Below are positions 12,693 to 25,423 of a DNA stretch of 64,000 nucleotides, one piece after another. The notes beneath the pieces were generated by a model that worked only from the letters and a program-made list of their open reading frames with translations, was not told where the DNA came from and did not search any database. Position 1 is the stretch's first letter; the number at the start of each line of letters is the position of its first letter. A program made the translations under genes and the position numbers. This stretch comes from Nautilus pompilius (Eukaryota; Mollusca; Cephalopoda; Nautilida; Nautilidae): assembly GCA_018389105.1 (NCBI GenBank), contig JACATO010000309.1:1488001-1552000 (forward strand). Reading direction: 5' to 3'.

Positions 12693-14116
12693 TTAAAGAC
12701 AGCCATATTTGTTACTGAAAGTTAATTTAAAATTTTGTCATAACTCCTTCCCCTAGAAAGAAGATTGTGTCATTTGGTAAACATTTATACACTTAGCTAT
12801 GAGGTATAACGAACACAATATCTAGCATCAGCTGAACTGCTTCCCTTTGTCAAGTAAAATGGCTGACAAATTATAAAATTAATATTTCAGACAAGTAAAT
12901 AATAATCTTTGACTACTGAATTTATTTCCGCTCACAGCAGAAATATCTGGAAACAATTTCTTGTGATAAACTGGTAAATTTTAACCACATGGATTCTCTG
13001 ATCATGTGACCATAGCACCAGCCACCTAGAAATTATGCTAGCATAAACAATACACTATCATGAGATTTTAGAAAGCTAAGCTTTGATTGGTTGAGAAGGA
13101 TAGAGTAGATGCTATGCCTGAGCCATTAAAAACTGTGCAATTAAAATTCAGAGATTTATCATATTCAGACAATTGTTTCTACTAATCTTTGACATTAAAG
13201 GAAGAAAAAATGGGGAAATATCTATGAAACAAAGAATTGTAATTTTGACTATAATTGTTCAGGTATTAATTAGTGGGACAATACTGTGAAAGGAAATGTA
13301 CTCCAAATTGAAAAAAAAATCTTCTACAAATTTTTACGTGCATATGGCTGCCATTGATCTTTAGATTGCTTACAATATTCTGTAGCTCTGATTGAGAGAG
13401 AGAGAGATAAAATAAGAAAAAATTCAACAAAAGAAATAAAATAAATTGTTTAAATATTTCCTTTATTTAATGAAAAAATTATTCTAAAATTTTTTAATTA
13501 TATACTATACTTTGGGGCGGTTAAATTAAAAAATTAAAACAAACCACTGGAAAGTCTCACTGAAACATTCTTGAGCTGAGAAGCCTGGCAATCTGCCAAC
13601 AGCAGAGCTGTCTGCCCCACTGGTCAATCGACTGGTCTGTTGTTGGTTGGTGAAAAGCAGTTATTGAATTTAGCAAACAAAGGCACCATACCCACAACTA
13701 ATGGATGAGGATAAGGGCTCTAATGATATTGTAGGAGGACAGAGACCTGTGCACATTCAATTTCACAGGGTTATGAACACAAATGCCTCCTTTGTCACAA
13801 ACACTGCCACTACAATATGATGATATGTGGAATCAAGTATCAAAAACACATTTGCCAAACAACATGTGTGAGTAATGCTGACTACTGGAACAAAAGCTTT
13901 AAAAAAAATAACAACAACAAAAACAAGACAAATAATAAGGAAATAAGTAGCAAAGCTATCTAAATACCAACATGGTGAAAAATTTTATTTAGAATTTAAC
14001 ATGTTTTTTAAAATTTACATATCTTCCAATTGCGTGCACACTTCCAAGACCTTCCATATCCAATTATGCAAAGCTGCCAGAAAAGTATAGATCTGTCATC
14101 TACCTACGTCTGTATA

Positions 14117-14182
14117 CTAGGGATGTTCAACCCAACTAAACGAAACAGCATTGCCATGATGATATATGGCCAGGTTTCATAT
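14117..14182. mobile_element. CTAG-ended foldback repeat (half-degenerate copy)
   Basis: Starts CTAGGGATGTTCAACCCAAC and contains GGCCAGGTTTCAT near its other end. It shares both end modules with the copies at 20608 and 31362, but the right arm has lost the TTGAA-CAGCTCTAG part. Confidence 0.5.
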
Positions 14183-14948
14183 TCTCTAAAAAAAATAATT
14201 TAAAATACTCCAATGTAAAATCTACTTAACTTGTTGATAACATAGTGCATGACCTTTAATATTTTTGCTGACAATGCATTTTTTAATATACCTTAACTTT
14301 TTGGTGGTGTGCATCTACAAGAGTCAAACTGCTACACATCTTCCTTAAGAAATCAGTCTTAGAGGTTGGGTACAGCTGTAATTGTGAATGTTCAAAGTAT
14401 CCAAAACATTATATATGATAGCTGTGACCTAGCACGCACATGCGCACACAAACACACACTGAAATCTGACATTCAAGAATAAATCAAATGTTCTTATTTA
14501 GCATTTTTTCATCAGTTTTTGGCAAAATATTTCCGATGGTGGTCAGTTTTCTATTAAAAACCATTATCTATAAAATCTCTTCATAAAAATAAATGTTAAA
14601 ACAACAACAAAAACCAGATTATTTGCATCAATATGCCAGCTATCTTACTAAAGAGATGGTCTAATTTAATTGAAAAAATATAATTCAATGCTGAATATTG
14701 TTCAGAGAAGATGAGGGGAGAAAAATATTACTCTATTCCTAATGAAAGATGGTGCGATGATGACAAGTAAAAGATGAGGATGTCATTTCTGTATGAGTGC
14801 ATCTATCCAGTTGAGTCAATTGATTAGCAGCTGCAGTCTGCCTGTGATGTGATCTTCATTTTTCCTTTGCTAAGAATGCAATGAGAGACTGATTGACAAA
14901 GAAGGTTCAAGCTGGCACGACATTACTACATTTGTCTGTCTGCCTTAC

Positions 14949-15030
14949 CTTTCTGTCTGTCCACACAGCTGTACAACACTGACTCAATACTGGAATCACA
15001 GGATGCCTTGATATCTTCTTTTGAATGGGC
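14949..15030 (-). CDS. RECK: RECK exon: distal half of cysteine-knot repeat 2
   Basis: 82-bp exon preceded by acceptor GTTCTTTCAG (ends at 15031) and followed by donor GTAAGG (14948-14943). It starts in phase 0 with AHSKEDIKASCDSS and ends at SCVDRQK plus one base. It carries the two distal CK2 cysteines, matching the vertebrate stretch ASSKNDISKVC...SCISRNE in order and spacing. It is too short to be noticed as an open frame; the splice sites, phase and family match support it. It joins exon 56424-56506 across a 41.4-kb intron. Confidence 0.9.
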
Positions 15031-15549
15031 CTGAAAGAACAAAACAAAATGGTCTAGAACAAAAAGATATTCTCTGTGTAGCAAATGCAAAACATTATTA
15101 TAACCAGCAGCCTAAAGAGAATGAGTGGCAAACTGTTAAACCTCTAAACAATTGGTTTACATTTATTTTGGGTGCACTGAAGATCAGAAATACCATCCCT
15201 ATTTATCCAAGGAAACTTAAATTTTTAACCACTACTTATGTCAATGGAAGAAGTTGTCACGCATAAAATAACTTTATTTATGCCAATTAAAGGTTTTTTT
15301 TTCTATATTCATCCATAAAACAGAACTTTTGGAACATATTTGAGTTTTCACTGTGTGCTGTTAATCTCTGTCTAATGCTGGAGAACTTGGGTGATTTTTT
15401 TCAAAACTTGAACCTACAAACTGCAATACAGAAAACAAAACCTTTTACCCTTATCTGAGACCCCCAAAAACCTTTATTAATTTAAAGATTGCATTCCCAA
15501 TAAAATTTCTGAATACCTTGTAACAAATATATCTTTAGGTGGGAAAAAA

Positions 15550-15617
15550 TTAACCCTTTTTGTGCTAATTTATATTTTTGTGGCATATGGTAAAAGCAAA
15601 CAAAAAAAAAAGGGTTA
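15550..15617. mobile_element. short TTAA-type inverted-repeat element (piggyBac-like MITE?)
   Basis: TTAACCCTTTTTGTGC at the left faces ...AAAAAAAAAAGGGTTA at the right: inverted ends beginning CCCTTTTT next to TTAA/TTAT. piggyBac-type elements insert at TTAA and often have CCCTTT-like ends. It is only ~68 bp, with A-rich arms, so chance is possible. Confidence 0.35.
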
Positions 15618-15967
15618 TAATAAAATAGAGGTTGAAAAATAGAAATTTAGAGTTGACAAAACAAGTCTTTTCTATGAAACATGTTGTTTTTGCTATTTAC
15701 AAAGAACTTTTCTTCTTCCATAGCCTTGGAAAAATCTTTTGGTATTCATATCTTTCTGACATTTGATATCCTAAGTGTTTTTCACTTGATTACTGATCAA
15801 ATAGAAAGACAGATAATTTCATTCTAGCATTGACTTTTGTCAAATTAACAAAAGAACTTATCAGAGTTAAAGGAAAACCGTAGTATCCAGAAGAAACCCA
15901 TTAAAACAAGTTACAGTAGAAAAACAGGAACCAACCATCTCAAGACTTAATATCTCCCAAAAATACT

Positions 15968-15981
15968 GTTGCCATGACAAC
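15968..15981. promoter_or_regulatory. RFX X-box-like palindrome
   Basis: GTTGCCATGACAAC, one base from the RFX consensus (GTNRCC, 0-3 bases, RGYAAC). It lies about 940 bases upstream (in the transcript sense) of the acceptor of exon 14949-15030. Confidence 0.4.
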
Positions 15982-16851
15982 GTGCCCATGCAGTTAACTC
16001 TGGCACATTACATTATCAACACAGAAAAAAAATTTTTTTTTAATTTTGACTGTGAAAATAAAACTAGCCACAAAATAAAGTTTACAGATTAGTCTTGTAC
16101 AATTTGTTTTCTTTATAAGTACATTAATTTAGTGACTGGATTTCTGTAAATAATTTAACTTCTTTAGGAAATGATACAGGGTACAAAATGATGGAGAGAG
16201 GTAACTTTAAAAAAATTTTTTTTTTATTTTTTATAAAGTATAGTTTAAAGCTAGTTAGAAATTGAGAATATTTAAAACTGTTGTTCTGGCCAATTAACCG
16301 AAGGTTCCTTCCACACTCTCTGACTTAACCTCTGCCCTGAAAATGCCTGAGATGATGGTGGTTGTCACATATGAAATGCCAACAAGTTTCCATTTTAAAT
16401 ATTTATTTAAAAAAAAAAAAACAAAAAAAAACATAATCGCTGTCTTGTTGGAAACTTTTTATGAAAAAAGTCCAGTTTATATAAAATGTCTAATAATTTA
16501 TACACAACACAAATATTTTATAATTTAATGCCCATTTCTCCAGGGGAACGAGACCAGAAGAGCTGGCCATCTCAGATAAAGTATACTATCCAGAAAACAC
16601 TAGCTGAACTCTTCTGATAAGTGAGAGAAAAAGAAAAAAAACAGACTGACCTGCTGCCAATTTTGTTTACATTAGTAACTTCTCGCTTTATTTATTAGTC
16701 ATTTTAAATACGTTTTTTTGGTAAAAAAACAAAACAAAAAGACACTGGCACTAATTCTTTTCTACATTTTTTTAAAATTCCAAAACCGCCATCAGTTTAT
16801 TTTCTCTTGCATGGTTTTACAAGTTCATAAACAACTTTTCCAATGACCTGG

Positions 16852-16870
16852 CTGCCTGCCTGCCTGCCTG
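16852..16870. repeat. (GCCT)n microsatellite
   Basis: About five tandem CTGC/TGCC tetranucleotides. Confidence 0.9.
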
Positions 16871-16985
16871 TGTAGCAGCCCTGTAGGATGTCTGGGGTTA
16901 AGATACTGCTATGTTTAGCTAACTATTGGCAGGCAAATAAAGTTTTTGTAGAGAAATTCTTTGCAGCCCCCACCCATCTCCAGGA

Positions 16986-17002
16986 GGGGAGGGAGGGAGG
17001 GG
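16986..17002 (+). other. G-quadruplex motif
   Basis: GGGGAGGGAGGGAGGGG: four G tracts with one-base loops, an ideal intramolecular G4 motif, on the strand opposite the RECK transcript (the template strand). It is isolated in AT-rich sequence. Confidence 0.75.
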
Positions 17003-17503
17003 AGAAATTAATGGCTGATAAAACTGCTGATAACTTCCAGTTCATTAAAGCTGATCTGGAGCCCTAAGTCAATTTAGATGTCTGTAGCAGACTGGAACCA
17101 ATCTCCTAGTCAACCTATTTAAAAAATAAATAATTTTTCTCAGAGGTAATGTGAAAAAAAAAAAGTATTTGTACTTGAAACTTGCAACAACAACAAAAAA
17201 AAAAACAGCTTTCCTTCCACACACTTTCTCTCTCCCCTCTCTCTCTCTCGTTAGTGGCTTCTGAATTACAAAAAAACCTTCACTCATCTTAAGAAAAATA
17301 ATTTTATCATATTCCAAACTTCACAGCAATGCAAAAAGTTATTTATCTTGAAAATAATTTCAATGTTTTCTTATTTCATTCAAATAGATTTCAAAATAAA
17401 TTATTTTAGAATTTTCCCTAATCCTTGAATAGTCAGTTTCCATCAAAAAGGTTATTTGACCCTAGGGAAAAGATTAGAAAGCAAGAATTTCATAATAGTA
17501 ATA

Positions 17504-17695
17504 CAGTGAACCACGGGTTAAGGTGACCACCTGGATTAAGCAATTTCCTGACCCTTCCAATGTAGATTTATTTCATGTTAAGATACCTGTAAAAGGTGAC
17601 CCACCATATGCCCAAAGTCATTAGTAATTTTTTGTCCCCTTATTTAAGGGGTCTCAAGCCACCACTTATCTAGAGAACATTAGTTATCTGGACAG
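17504..17695. mobile_element. Tigger-like non-autonomous fragment
   Basis: Starts CAGTGAACCACGGGTTAAGG directly after TA and ends ...TTATCTGGACAG directly before TA. The left end resembles Tigger termini. The right end, inverted, starts CTGTCCAG rather than CAGT, so the ends are not well-matched inverted repeats. No coding capacity. Confidence 0.45.
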
Positions 17696-18268
17696 TATTC
17701 TCAGGTTGATGTATTTATAAAAATAACCATTTAATTGTGTATTGATGACTCTAGTAAATGTAGTATTTAAATTAAGAATTATTTATTTCATAATTAATTA
17801 ATTGGCATAAACATAATATTATGCACAGTAAATAAGCTTTATAGAATAAGCTGGGTGCAATAACAGTAACATCTCAATACTTCAACTATATCCAGTAAAA
17901 TGCAGCAAGGTTTCAGGTTTAACTTGAAGAGAGAAATGATTAGAAACATAAGATGGGTGGAAGACTGGTTTTAGGAAAAAGAGACTTTTAAAGACTGTGG
18001 ATTGAAAGTGGGTGCATGTGAGTGCACACTATGCACCTGTTAATTGCACAGCTATATAAACATTTCAGTAAGGTGGCATCACCGTTTAAAGAGACTATAT
18101 GATTCCATCAAAATAAGTTTCTTTTGAACCCTTAGAAATCTGTTTGTTTCTTTTCAATTAGAAAAATTAACACAAAATATGCAAATGAGTGAAATTAGCC
18201 AAATACATATATAGTAGGTGATAGAGCAAGCAAGCATGTGCAGGCACATACACACAGAGCAATGGGTT

Positions 18269-18282
18269 GTTGCCATAGTAAT
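18269..18282. promoter_or_regulatory. RFX X-box-like site
   Basis: GTTGCCATAGTAAT: an exact left half-site and a right half-site with the final C replaced by T. It lies in an interval (about 18.2-18.55 kb) that is less AT-rich and less repetitive than its surroundings. Confidence 0.4.
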
Positions 18283-18626
18283 GACTCCATAGAAACTACA
18301 CTAATAAACCAGGTCTTAAGGGTCACCAGTAAGCCCTGTAAGCTGTGAAGCCTCCAAGCCAAATAACAAGGAACAGGGGCTGGTGTGTATTTGTGTGGGT
18401 CCTTTAACTATTTAATTTTCCACTTCACCTGTTTCCAGCAATATACCAAGCTGGGCTCCTTCAGATTTATGGGCCCCTGTCATTAGACTAAAGTGTCCTT
18501 AGTTTCAGCTGTCACTAGAGGAAACTTAGCCTGCCCTTCAATCCCCCAGGAATGAGTATCTGGACAATGTGTTTGTTTTAACTAGGCCAGGTGAGTGGGT
18601 GGGATTTTTTTCCTTCTTATCCTCCA

Positions 18627-18640
18627 ATTGCCATGGTAAT
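18627..18640. promoter_or_regulatory. RFX X-box-like near-palindrome
   Basis: ATTGCCATGGTAAT: core TTGCCATGGTAA with near-perfect dyad symmetry, the third such site within 2.7 kb. Confidence 0.4.
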
Positions 18641-18716
18641 ATGCACTGTTTAGAAGTGATTTTATATAAGCTGTCTGTTTTTAAATTACATTGCAGCAGA
18701 TCAATCTGAAAAATGA

Positions 18717-18736
18717 TGGATGGATGGATAGATGGC
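18717..18736. repeat. (GATG)n short microsatellite
   Basis: Four to five GATG/GATA tetranucleotides. Confidence 0.85.
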
Positions 18737-20607
18737 TCCGCAGCAAGATTAGTGCATTTGTCAATCAAGAGAGAATTAAAAGTTTCTCCCAAATGAATTT
18801 AAGTGCTATACTAAAAAAAATGACACCAATATAGAGAGACCACCATACAGGGCCTCATGCGCCAGATAAATGTAGTGTCAAGTTTTTTCAACAGAAGTAA
18901 AAGAAAAAAACATTGCAGGTTTTCTAACAAATGACCTTTCACTAATTATCTTCAGCTTTATTAAATTAAATAAACCTTTAAGATATCGCTTGCATGTGGG
19001 TACAATGATCATGCACATAGTTGATATTTGTAAATAATTTCAGTTACTTTGACAAAGTTTGATATAATTTCAGCACAAGTTTGGTGTTTAAAAACTAACA
19101 AACACAGGATGCTTCATTTCTGATAGAAGTTCAAGCTTTTATGATGCAGCATTGAGAAAGTCTTACAAACTTATTAGATTATTATCACTCCATTTTCTAA
19201 CAACAACAACCAATCCCAAGAAAAATTTTCACTCTTTTCTTAACACTTTCATTACAAAAATGAGAAGAAGAAAATTTGATAATACAGATTTTAGGGTCAT
19301 ATTGAAACACTTTGGTCCCCAACTTTTTTTCTTTCATTTTCTTTCAACAAAAAGTGAACAGAACCAAATCTAATTTTAACAAAAAGCCAAAACAAATGGA
19401 TATCTGAACAGAAGTTGAAAAGTTTCAGATTTAAGCAAAATCCATATTCAATTAAAATAAACTTAAAAAAACAACAATAACTGTAGTTCAGCCAAGTAAG
19501 TATGTGTATAATGTATTATTAGCAGAATACAGAGAATAACAATAAACAACAACACAAAAAGAAATTCTGATCATTAAGGTCAGCCTGAATCATCCACACT
19601 GAAGCTGTTTCCAGACACAGCAGCCATATGGTTAAAATAAGCTAAATAAATCCTTAAAACCAGACATAAATGCCATCTGCTTGCAGACACATTGAATGGT
19701 TTTAGTGGTTTTCTCAATATATATATATAAAAGTACAACAGTCCTTACATTTAAAAAAAAAAAAAAAGCAATGTATTATCCAGAAGGGAATCCATTTTAA
19801 CACTAAAATTAAAGCAACCCTTTGCACCCCAAAATAAGTCTCAATACATTTCTAGTTTTGTATATTCTGATAGCAAATACAGAGACAAGTTATTTCTCAT
19901 ATCTCATGCTTTGATTTAAAAACTAAAAGAAAAGTTTAGTGCTAAAGAGTTAATGCATCTAAAATCATTCTAGAATTATTTATACCAAAAACATATTTTT
20001 TCTTTCCAAAACAATCAGTAAAGCCAAAATTAGAGACAATCATTAGGAATTCTATCAGTTTGTTTCCTTACCTAAATACAAAACTATATTGCAGACTATA
20101 AATATACAATGTGAACATTTAAGGAAGTACTGCTAAATAAATAACTTATTATATAAGAAAAATATACAAGAATAAGTATAAGGCTACTCATAAAAACCAG
20201 AACAAAAGACCACTTTCAACAAGAAACCTTTAAAAGCAGGTTTTCAGTATAGAGTAACACTGACATGGCCAGTTGTATCCATGCTACACAAAATATCTAT
20301 CATTGTTGACTAATCATCAACTTTAGTTTCACTGGTAGAAAATTATAATATTGCTGATTTAGTCAGGTGAGAAAGCTGTCTGATTCAGCACTGTTAGGAA
20401 ATGCTATATATCTATCACCCAGATATTGCACAGTTAATTTATTATTATATGGAAAACACCTGCGCTATGTTGCACACAAACAAATATTAGCTAAAATGAA
20501 TCCCAAGAGAAAAACCCATAGTGTTACCATACTGCTATTAATATAACAAATTTTTAAAAAACAAATGATTCAAAAGTGGCAAAATATATCATGTACACCA
20601 TAATATA

Positions 20608-20698
20608 CTAGGAATGTTGTTCAAATGAAATCCAGGGGAGCTGGATAACATTACAGTGATACTGCTTCAGGTTGGTTTGATTTGAATGTCATCCCTAG
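20608..20698. mobile_element. CTAG-ended foldback repeat
   Basis: 91 bp flanked by TA. The left arm CTAGGAATGTTGTTCAAATG and the right arm ...GATTTGAATGTCATCCCTAG are imperfect inverted repeats; the interior has AAATCCAGG facing CAGGTTGGTTTGATTT. Same family as 31362-31432. Confidence 0.7.
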
Positions 20699-22720
20699 TA
20701 ACTTTTGTAAGCCAACATCAAAAGTAAAATTCAGTAAAATATTTGTAAATCAAAATGTTCCATAAAAGTCATTCATTTCAGAGATTTAAAAATTACAAGT
20801 ATCCTTTAATACATACTGGTCAACAGAAACATTTAAGAATACTAGTATGCAGTTATTCCGAGTAATATTAAATTCTGTTTAAATTTTAAAATCTTTAACT
20901 TCTGTTCAAATATGTCTGTTTATCGCTATTTCTTTTGCTGTTTTTTTTTTTTTTAATTTTATGTAATAAAATTTATACAAATGTAATTTAACAAAGAAAA
21001 GTCCCCACTTTTAAACAATTAAAGAAAAAAATTTTGCAAGATTTTTTTTTCTTTTACATTACACAGCTTAAATGAAATTATGAACTGACAATCTACAGAT
21101 ATTCCACCTTTGCATTTTAAAGTATTCTATACGAGGCATTTGATATCAGTGTTAAAGTATGCATGAAAATTAGTAATTAATTATCTGTCTAGCTAACAAA
21201 TAAAGTAGTTGCATCCCTTTCAACATGAAGTTATTATCTAATTGTACCATTCAAAATACAGCATATTATGGTAATGTCTGCCTTGAGAAAATGACCTTCC
21301 ACATCAGAATGGGTTATTTAATTTTGTATTCATTAAGTTAAAAAGAGCAAATGTACATACTTAATAAATTTTATTTATGAAAGTAATTTTGTTTAAAATC
21401 TTACCAAAGCTAGAGGTTTAGGTTTTATTCCACCAATAAATAGACTTCCTTACTCAATGAATCCCATATCTTAAGCAGTCAAAGAATTAAAGTATTCTTT
21501 CTCATTAAAAATTATGATGAAAGCAACCATATTCCCTTATTATTATAATCATAAATTTCTGTATTTAATGTAGTTATATGGAATCCACTGTATTTATTCA
21601 AACTATCTAAGACTTGCAATTACCTACTTAGCAACACTCATGAGAAGGCAGAATAACCCTATTTACCTCAGAGTAGAACCTTAAGGGTGCAGATTTATTC
21701 CTCTGGCTTGGTTTTCACTGTGGGATTTCAAATTTGTCATGAGAAGAAATATTTAGTGTGAATATGAAACAGAAAATTGGTGTAGTTCCAGCTTTCGGAA
21801 TAATGCTCACTCAGACTGACTTCAAAGTACGAAAGCTGGAATATGACAACAAAGGAGATGTTGGCATAATGCTTAGCCTCTCTTTATCCTGGCAATACGA
21901 TTTACTAATCAGTTTTGTGAATTTAAGAAAACAAACAATTTATAGTGATGAAGTACAGTTCAATGGTAATTTGCAATATAGTTTAAAATTTTGCTGCTAA
22001 ATGCAAAAACATTAATCAGAAAAAAAAATTTTTATTAATCTGCTGCTGTTTTGTCCAGTTAAAGATCAATTAAAATCAACATAAATACAATTTCTAGAAT
22101 TTGATTAACATCCTGATACTTTCTAGCTTACAGTGAGATAATCTATAAAAACCTATCCTATGGTCAAGACAGAGTTAATCAGATAAATCAAAACTAGTGA
22201 TTTTGTTAGGGCTACATTTATGGTTTTCTACTCTGAGGAGTTTTCCATGCATAGGCAACAAATTTGGTACAAAATGTGTATGTGTATAAAGCAAGATGAA
22301 AACAAGTGAAAATAAAACAAAAATGAATGAATGCCAGCTTTAAAAAAATTAGAATAGAATGCATTCAAGACTTTGAGAATTCTCATTTATTAACTCAGAA
22401 AGTTATTAATGTGTGTTTTCTTCTTTGGTCAACTGGTCATTGTAAATGACTATTTGATTTGATTAATAAATATGGTTATCTCTGGACTCAGAATGGTGAA
22501 AACTTAGAAACTGGACAGAATAAGCCATTTTTTCATACCTCACAATTGGTTTCATTATTCTATAAAAGCACAAACTATTGTAAATGCCTTTCCATGTGTG
22601 CGTGTGTTTGTTCACTGTTCAGAGCTATTTATTGCAGCCATGTAAATCAAGCCACATTTTGTCTGTCATTATTACCAGTAACCTTCCATCCATATAAATG
22701 TTTTGGCAACAAGAGGCTAC

Positions 22721-22741
22721 CACACTGTATTGTACAGTGTG
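22721..22741. other. perfect 9-bp hairpin with 3-base loop
   Basis: CACACTGTA-TTG-TACAGTGTG. No flanking element was recognised. It is not followed by a T run suggesting a terminator, and in a eukaryotic intron it has no assigned role. Confidence 0.6.
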
Positions 22742-25423
22742 TGATAAAAAATCTGAAACAGATCATGGGAAATCAGCAGATTTCATTTCAAATAAGTTAG
22801 TACTGACCATAGATGTACTAGCTATTCTGTTGTCCTCCAAGTTACTAAAATCCAAGAACAGCTAATCTAAAAGTATCTTATGAACCTCATTTAAAAAAGG
22901 TAGGTAAAACACAAATTATAATATGGACAAAAAATTTCACAAAGTACAGCTAACCCTAAAAATAAACTAAATTTTAAAACAGTAAAACCTTTTTTGTTGT
23001 TGGCATTAGAAATGCTTTAAAAATCTGACAATGAGTGAAACAAAACTGTTTAAAGATAATGGTAGGGGTTTTCCACCAAATAAAACATCAGAGTGCAAAA
23101 CAATGATGAAGTGTCACAAATATGCACAACTTTAGCAGAGAGGACAATTTACTTCAGTTTAATTACCAAACTGACTAATGATACAGAACTGTCAAGTCTT
23201 TAAACACACACACAATAATTATAGATAGCTGGTTGATAATTCAATAACAATGAAAAATGGCATTATTTAGTAATATAATATAAAAGTTATTCAAATAAAA
23301 ATACCTTAATTTCTTTAAAGTTAGGTTTATATCCAAATTATACTACTATTCTATAAAAAAAAGAAATATAATAATTTCAGGAATTTTTTCGAAATAATTA
23401 TCAAGTTATGGCAACTGTAATCAGCTTATAGCAATGTTAAATAACCTTATTATGCTCATTAGAAGTTGTCGTCCTCATTAATCTGGTCATTCTCAGTACT
23501 CGATTACAACTATTCATTAGTTTTGGCTAGGTTTTAAGTGTCAACCAATAACCACTTCAAAACCACATATTTGTTTAGGAACCATATAAAACAAGGGGTG
23601 GTCTAAACCTGGTAAGTCAATGTGGGGACAGAGCACTCTGGGGGAGAGTAAAAGCTGCTGTTAAAGAAAGAATAAAACTATACTTAGGGGAGATATATAG
23701 CTGGCTGAGAACTACTCCAACAGGGGCAGAAAACTAGGCCCTCACTGCCAGGGATCTTATTCTACCAAACATGAGAACAGGGAGCAACCTTAGGTACATT
23801 CTCACATCTCTTGGGAGTGGACTTACTGATTTCTTCACTCTAACTGTAAATAAACCATCTAGTATTACCCATTACTCTTTTCTTTTTTTAAATGGGATAT
23901 ACAGCAGTGGAAACTAATATGGACACACCAACAAAATATTAAATAAACAATTTTTGGACTTTTATTTTAATAATTATTCTGTAAATAGATCTAAGAAATA
24001 AAACTAATGCATATTAAGAACAGAATGTGTAGGGTGTCTTTAGACCACAAATGAGAATGACATCTAATGTGGTATATATATATGACCCTTTTAGCATAAA
24101 GACTGGGCTTCAATTTTTGCTTCCATATTTTCACAAGAATTATATCTACAAATGAAGCCTGCAACATAAAGCCAACTGAGTCACAAGTAACAAATCACAT
24201 GTGCTGTATCCATTCCTTTTAAGCTAGCAAAAACCATGAAGGAAGACATCATGCAGTATCTAAAAAATAGGTTACATTATATATAGTGTATGACACTGTT
24301 AAAAATTAAATATTTCTCCAAGCAGCAATAAAAAGGAAACAGGAGAGGAGGTAAAACTATCTGAAAATGATAAACAATATACTTAAAGATTAAAAACTTA
24401 GAAGACAAAAGAAAGTCCAGAGGTACTTGGCAAATGAACTTCAAAAAGGAACTGATTATGTTAGTTATAGGTTGGACCAGCTGATGCACAGTGAATATGG
24501 CCTTAAAGAAAATTTCTGCTTATAAGCCTTTATTTTAAAGAAGAAACAAAAAAAAAAATAAATGGAAAACCTGGATGTTTGATGACTGAAGCAGTTGCTA
24601 TTTAGTGATGACACAAAAATACAAATTTTTTTTTGTATTCAGGAGTCCAAAAAGATACCTTAGTTAGTATGTGGCACCAACAATTAGGCATAGAAATGGG
24701 TGTACACACATTTAGGGTTCAATGGACAAAAATGAAGTCATAAATGTTTTCAGAATTTACAGTAAATTGACTGCTGACAATTGTAAGCAAATTCTTATCA
24801 TTATTCCATCTTGAACAGGATTAATCAGCAGAAATTTTGTTTCAAAACAAGATGATCCTGAAACACACTCCTAAGATTGTCTTTTTCTACTTACAACTAG
24901 AACAAAAACAGGGAGCACACAACTGGAATGGCTCTTTTAGAGCCTTAACATGAATATAATAGAATAACTATAAGAATAGGTAGATTTAATGCATTCAAAA
25001 AAAAAGACTATTATCCATACAGAAGATCTATGGTAAGCATTACAAGATATCTTAAATGAAATACCATTCATAAGCTTCACAAAAAATGGCTGTATTCAAC
25101 TAAAGGGGGGGTTATACCAAATAGTAAATATTATTCATATATGTGACCTAAAGATATATTTTACATTTTTTTCTATCCTTAATAAACAGAAGTTTTCACT
25201 AAAGTCTATTTACAAAATAATTATTGAATAATTAATTTTTGTGTATTTCTTATAATATTCTATTCATGTGCCCACCCATCTCCACTACTGTATGTGCATA
25301 TACATATCATATGTAAATACAGACTGCTCCTGATCTGACACCACATTATAAAGTTTCTCCTAACCATGGCAAACAGGAATGAGAAAGATAAACAACAAAA
25401 CTACACCAAGCTGAGCCAATTTA

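Larger units (their letters stand above)
12491..14948 (-). other. RECK: RECK intron between CK2b and CK3 exons (2.5 kb)
   Basis: GTAAGG donor at 14948 to TTTCTAACAG acceptor at 12491, minus strand. It contains a 22-base A run (12671-12692) and a CTAG-type foldback repeat near 14117. Otherwise it is AT-rich with nothing recognisable. Confidence 0.85.

Noticed and set aside
22459..22800. 113-codon plus-strand frame with several cysteines
   Set aside because: Cysteines are irregular, no knot or zinc-finger spacing, no family match.
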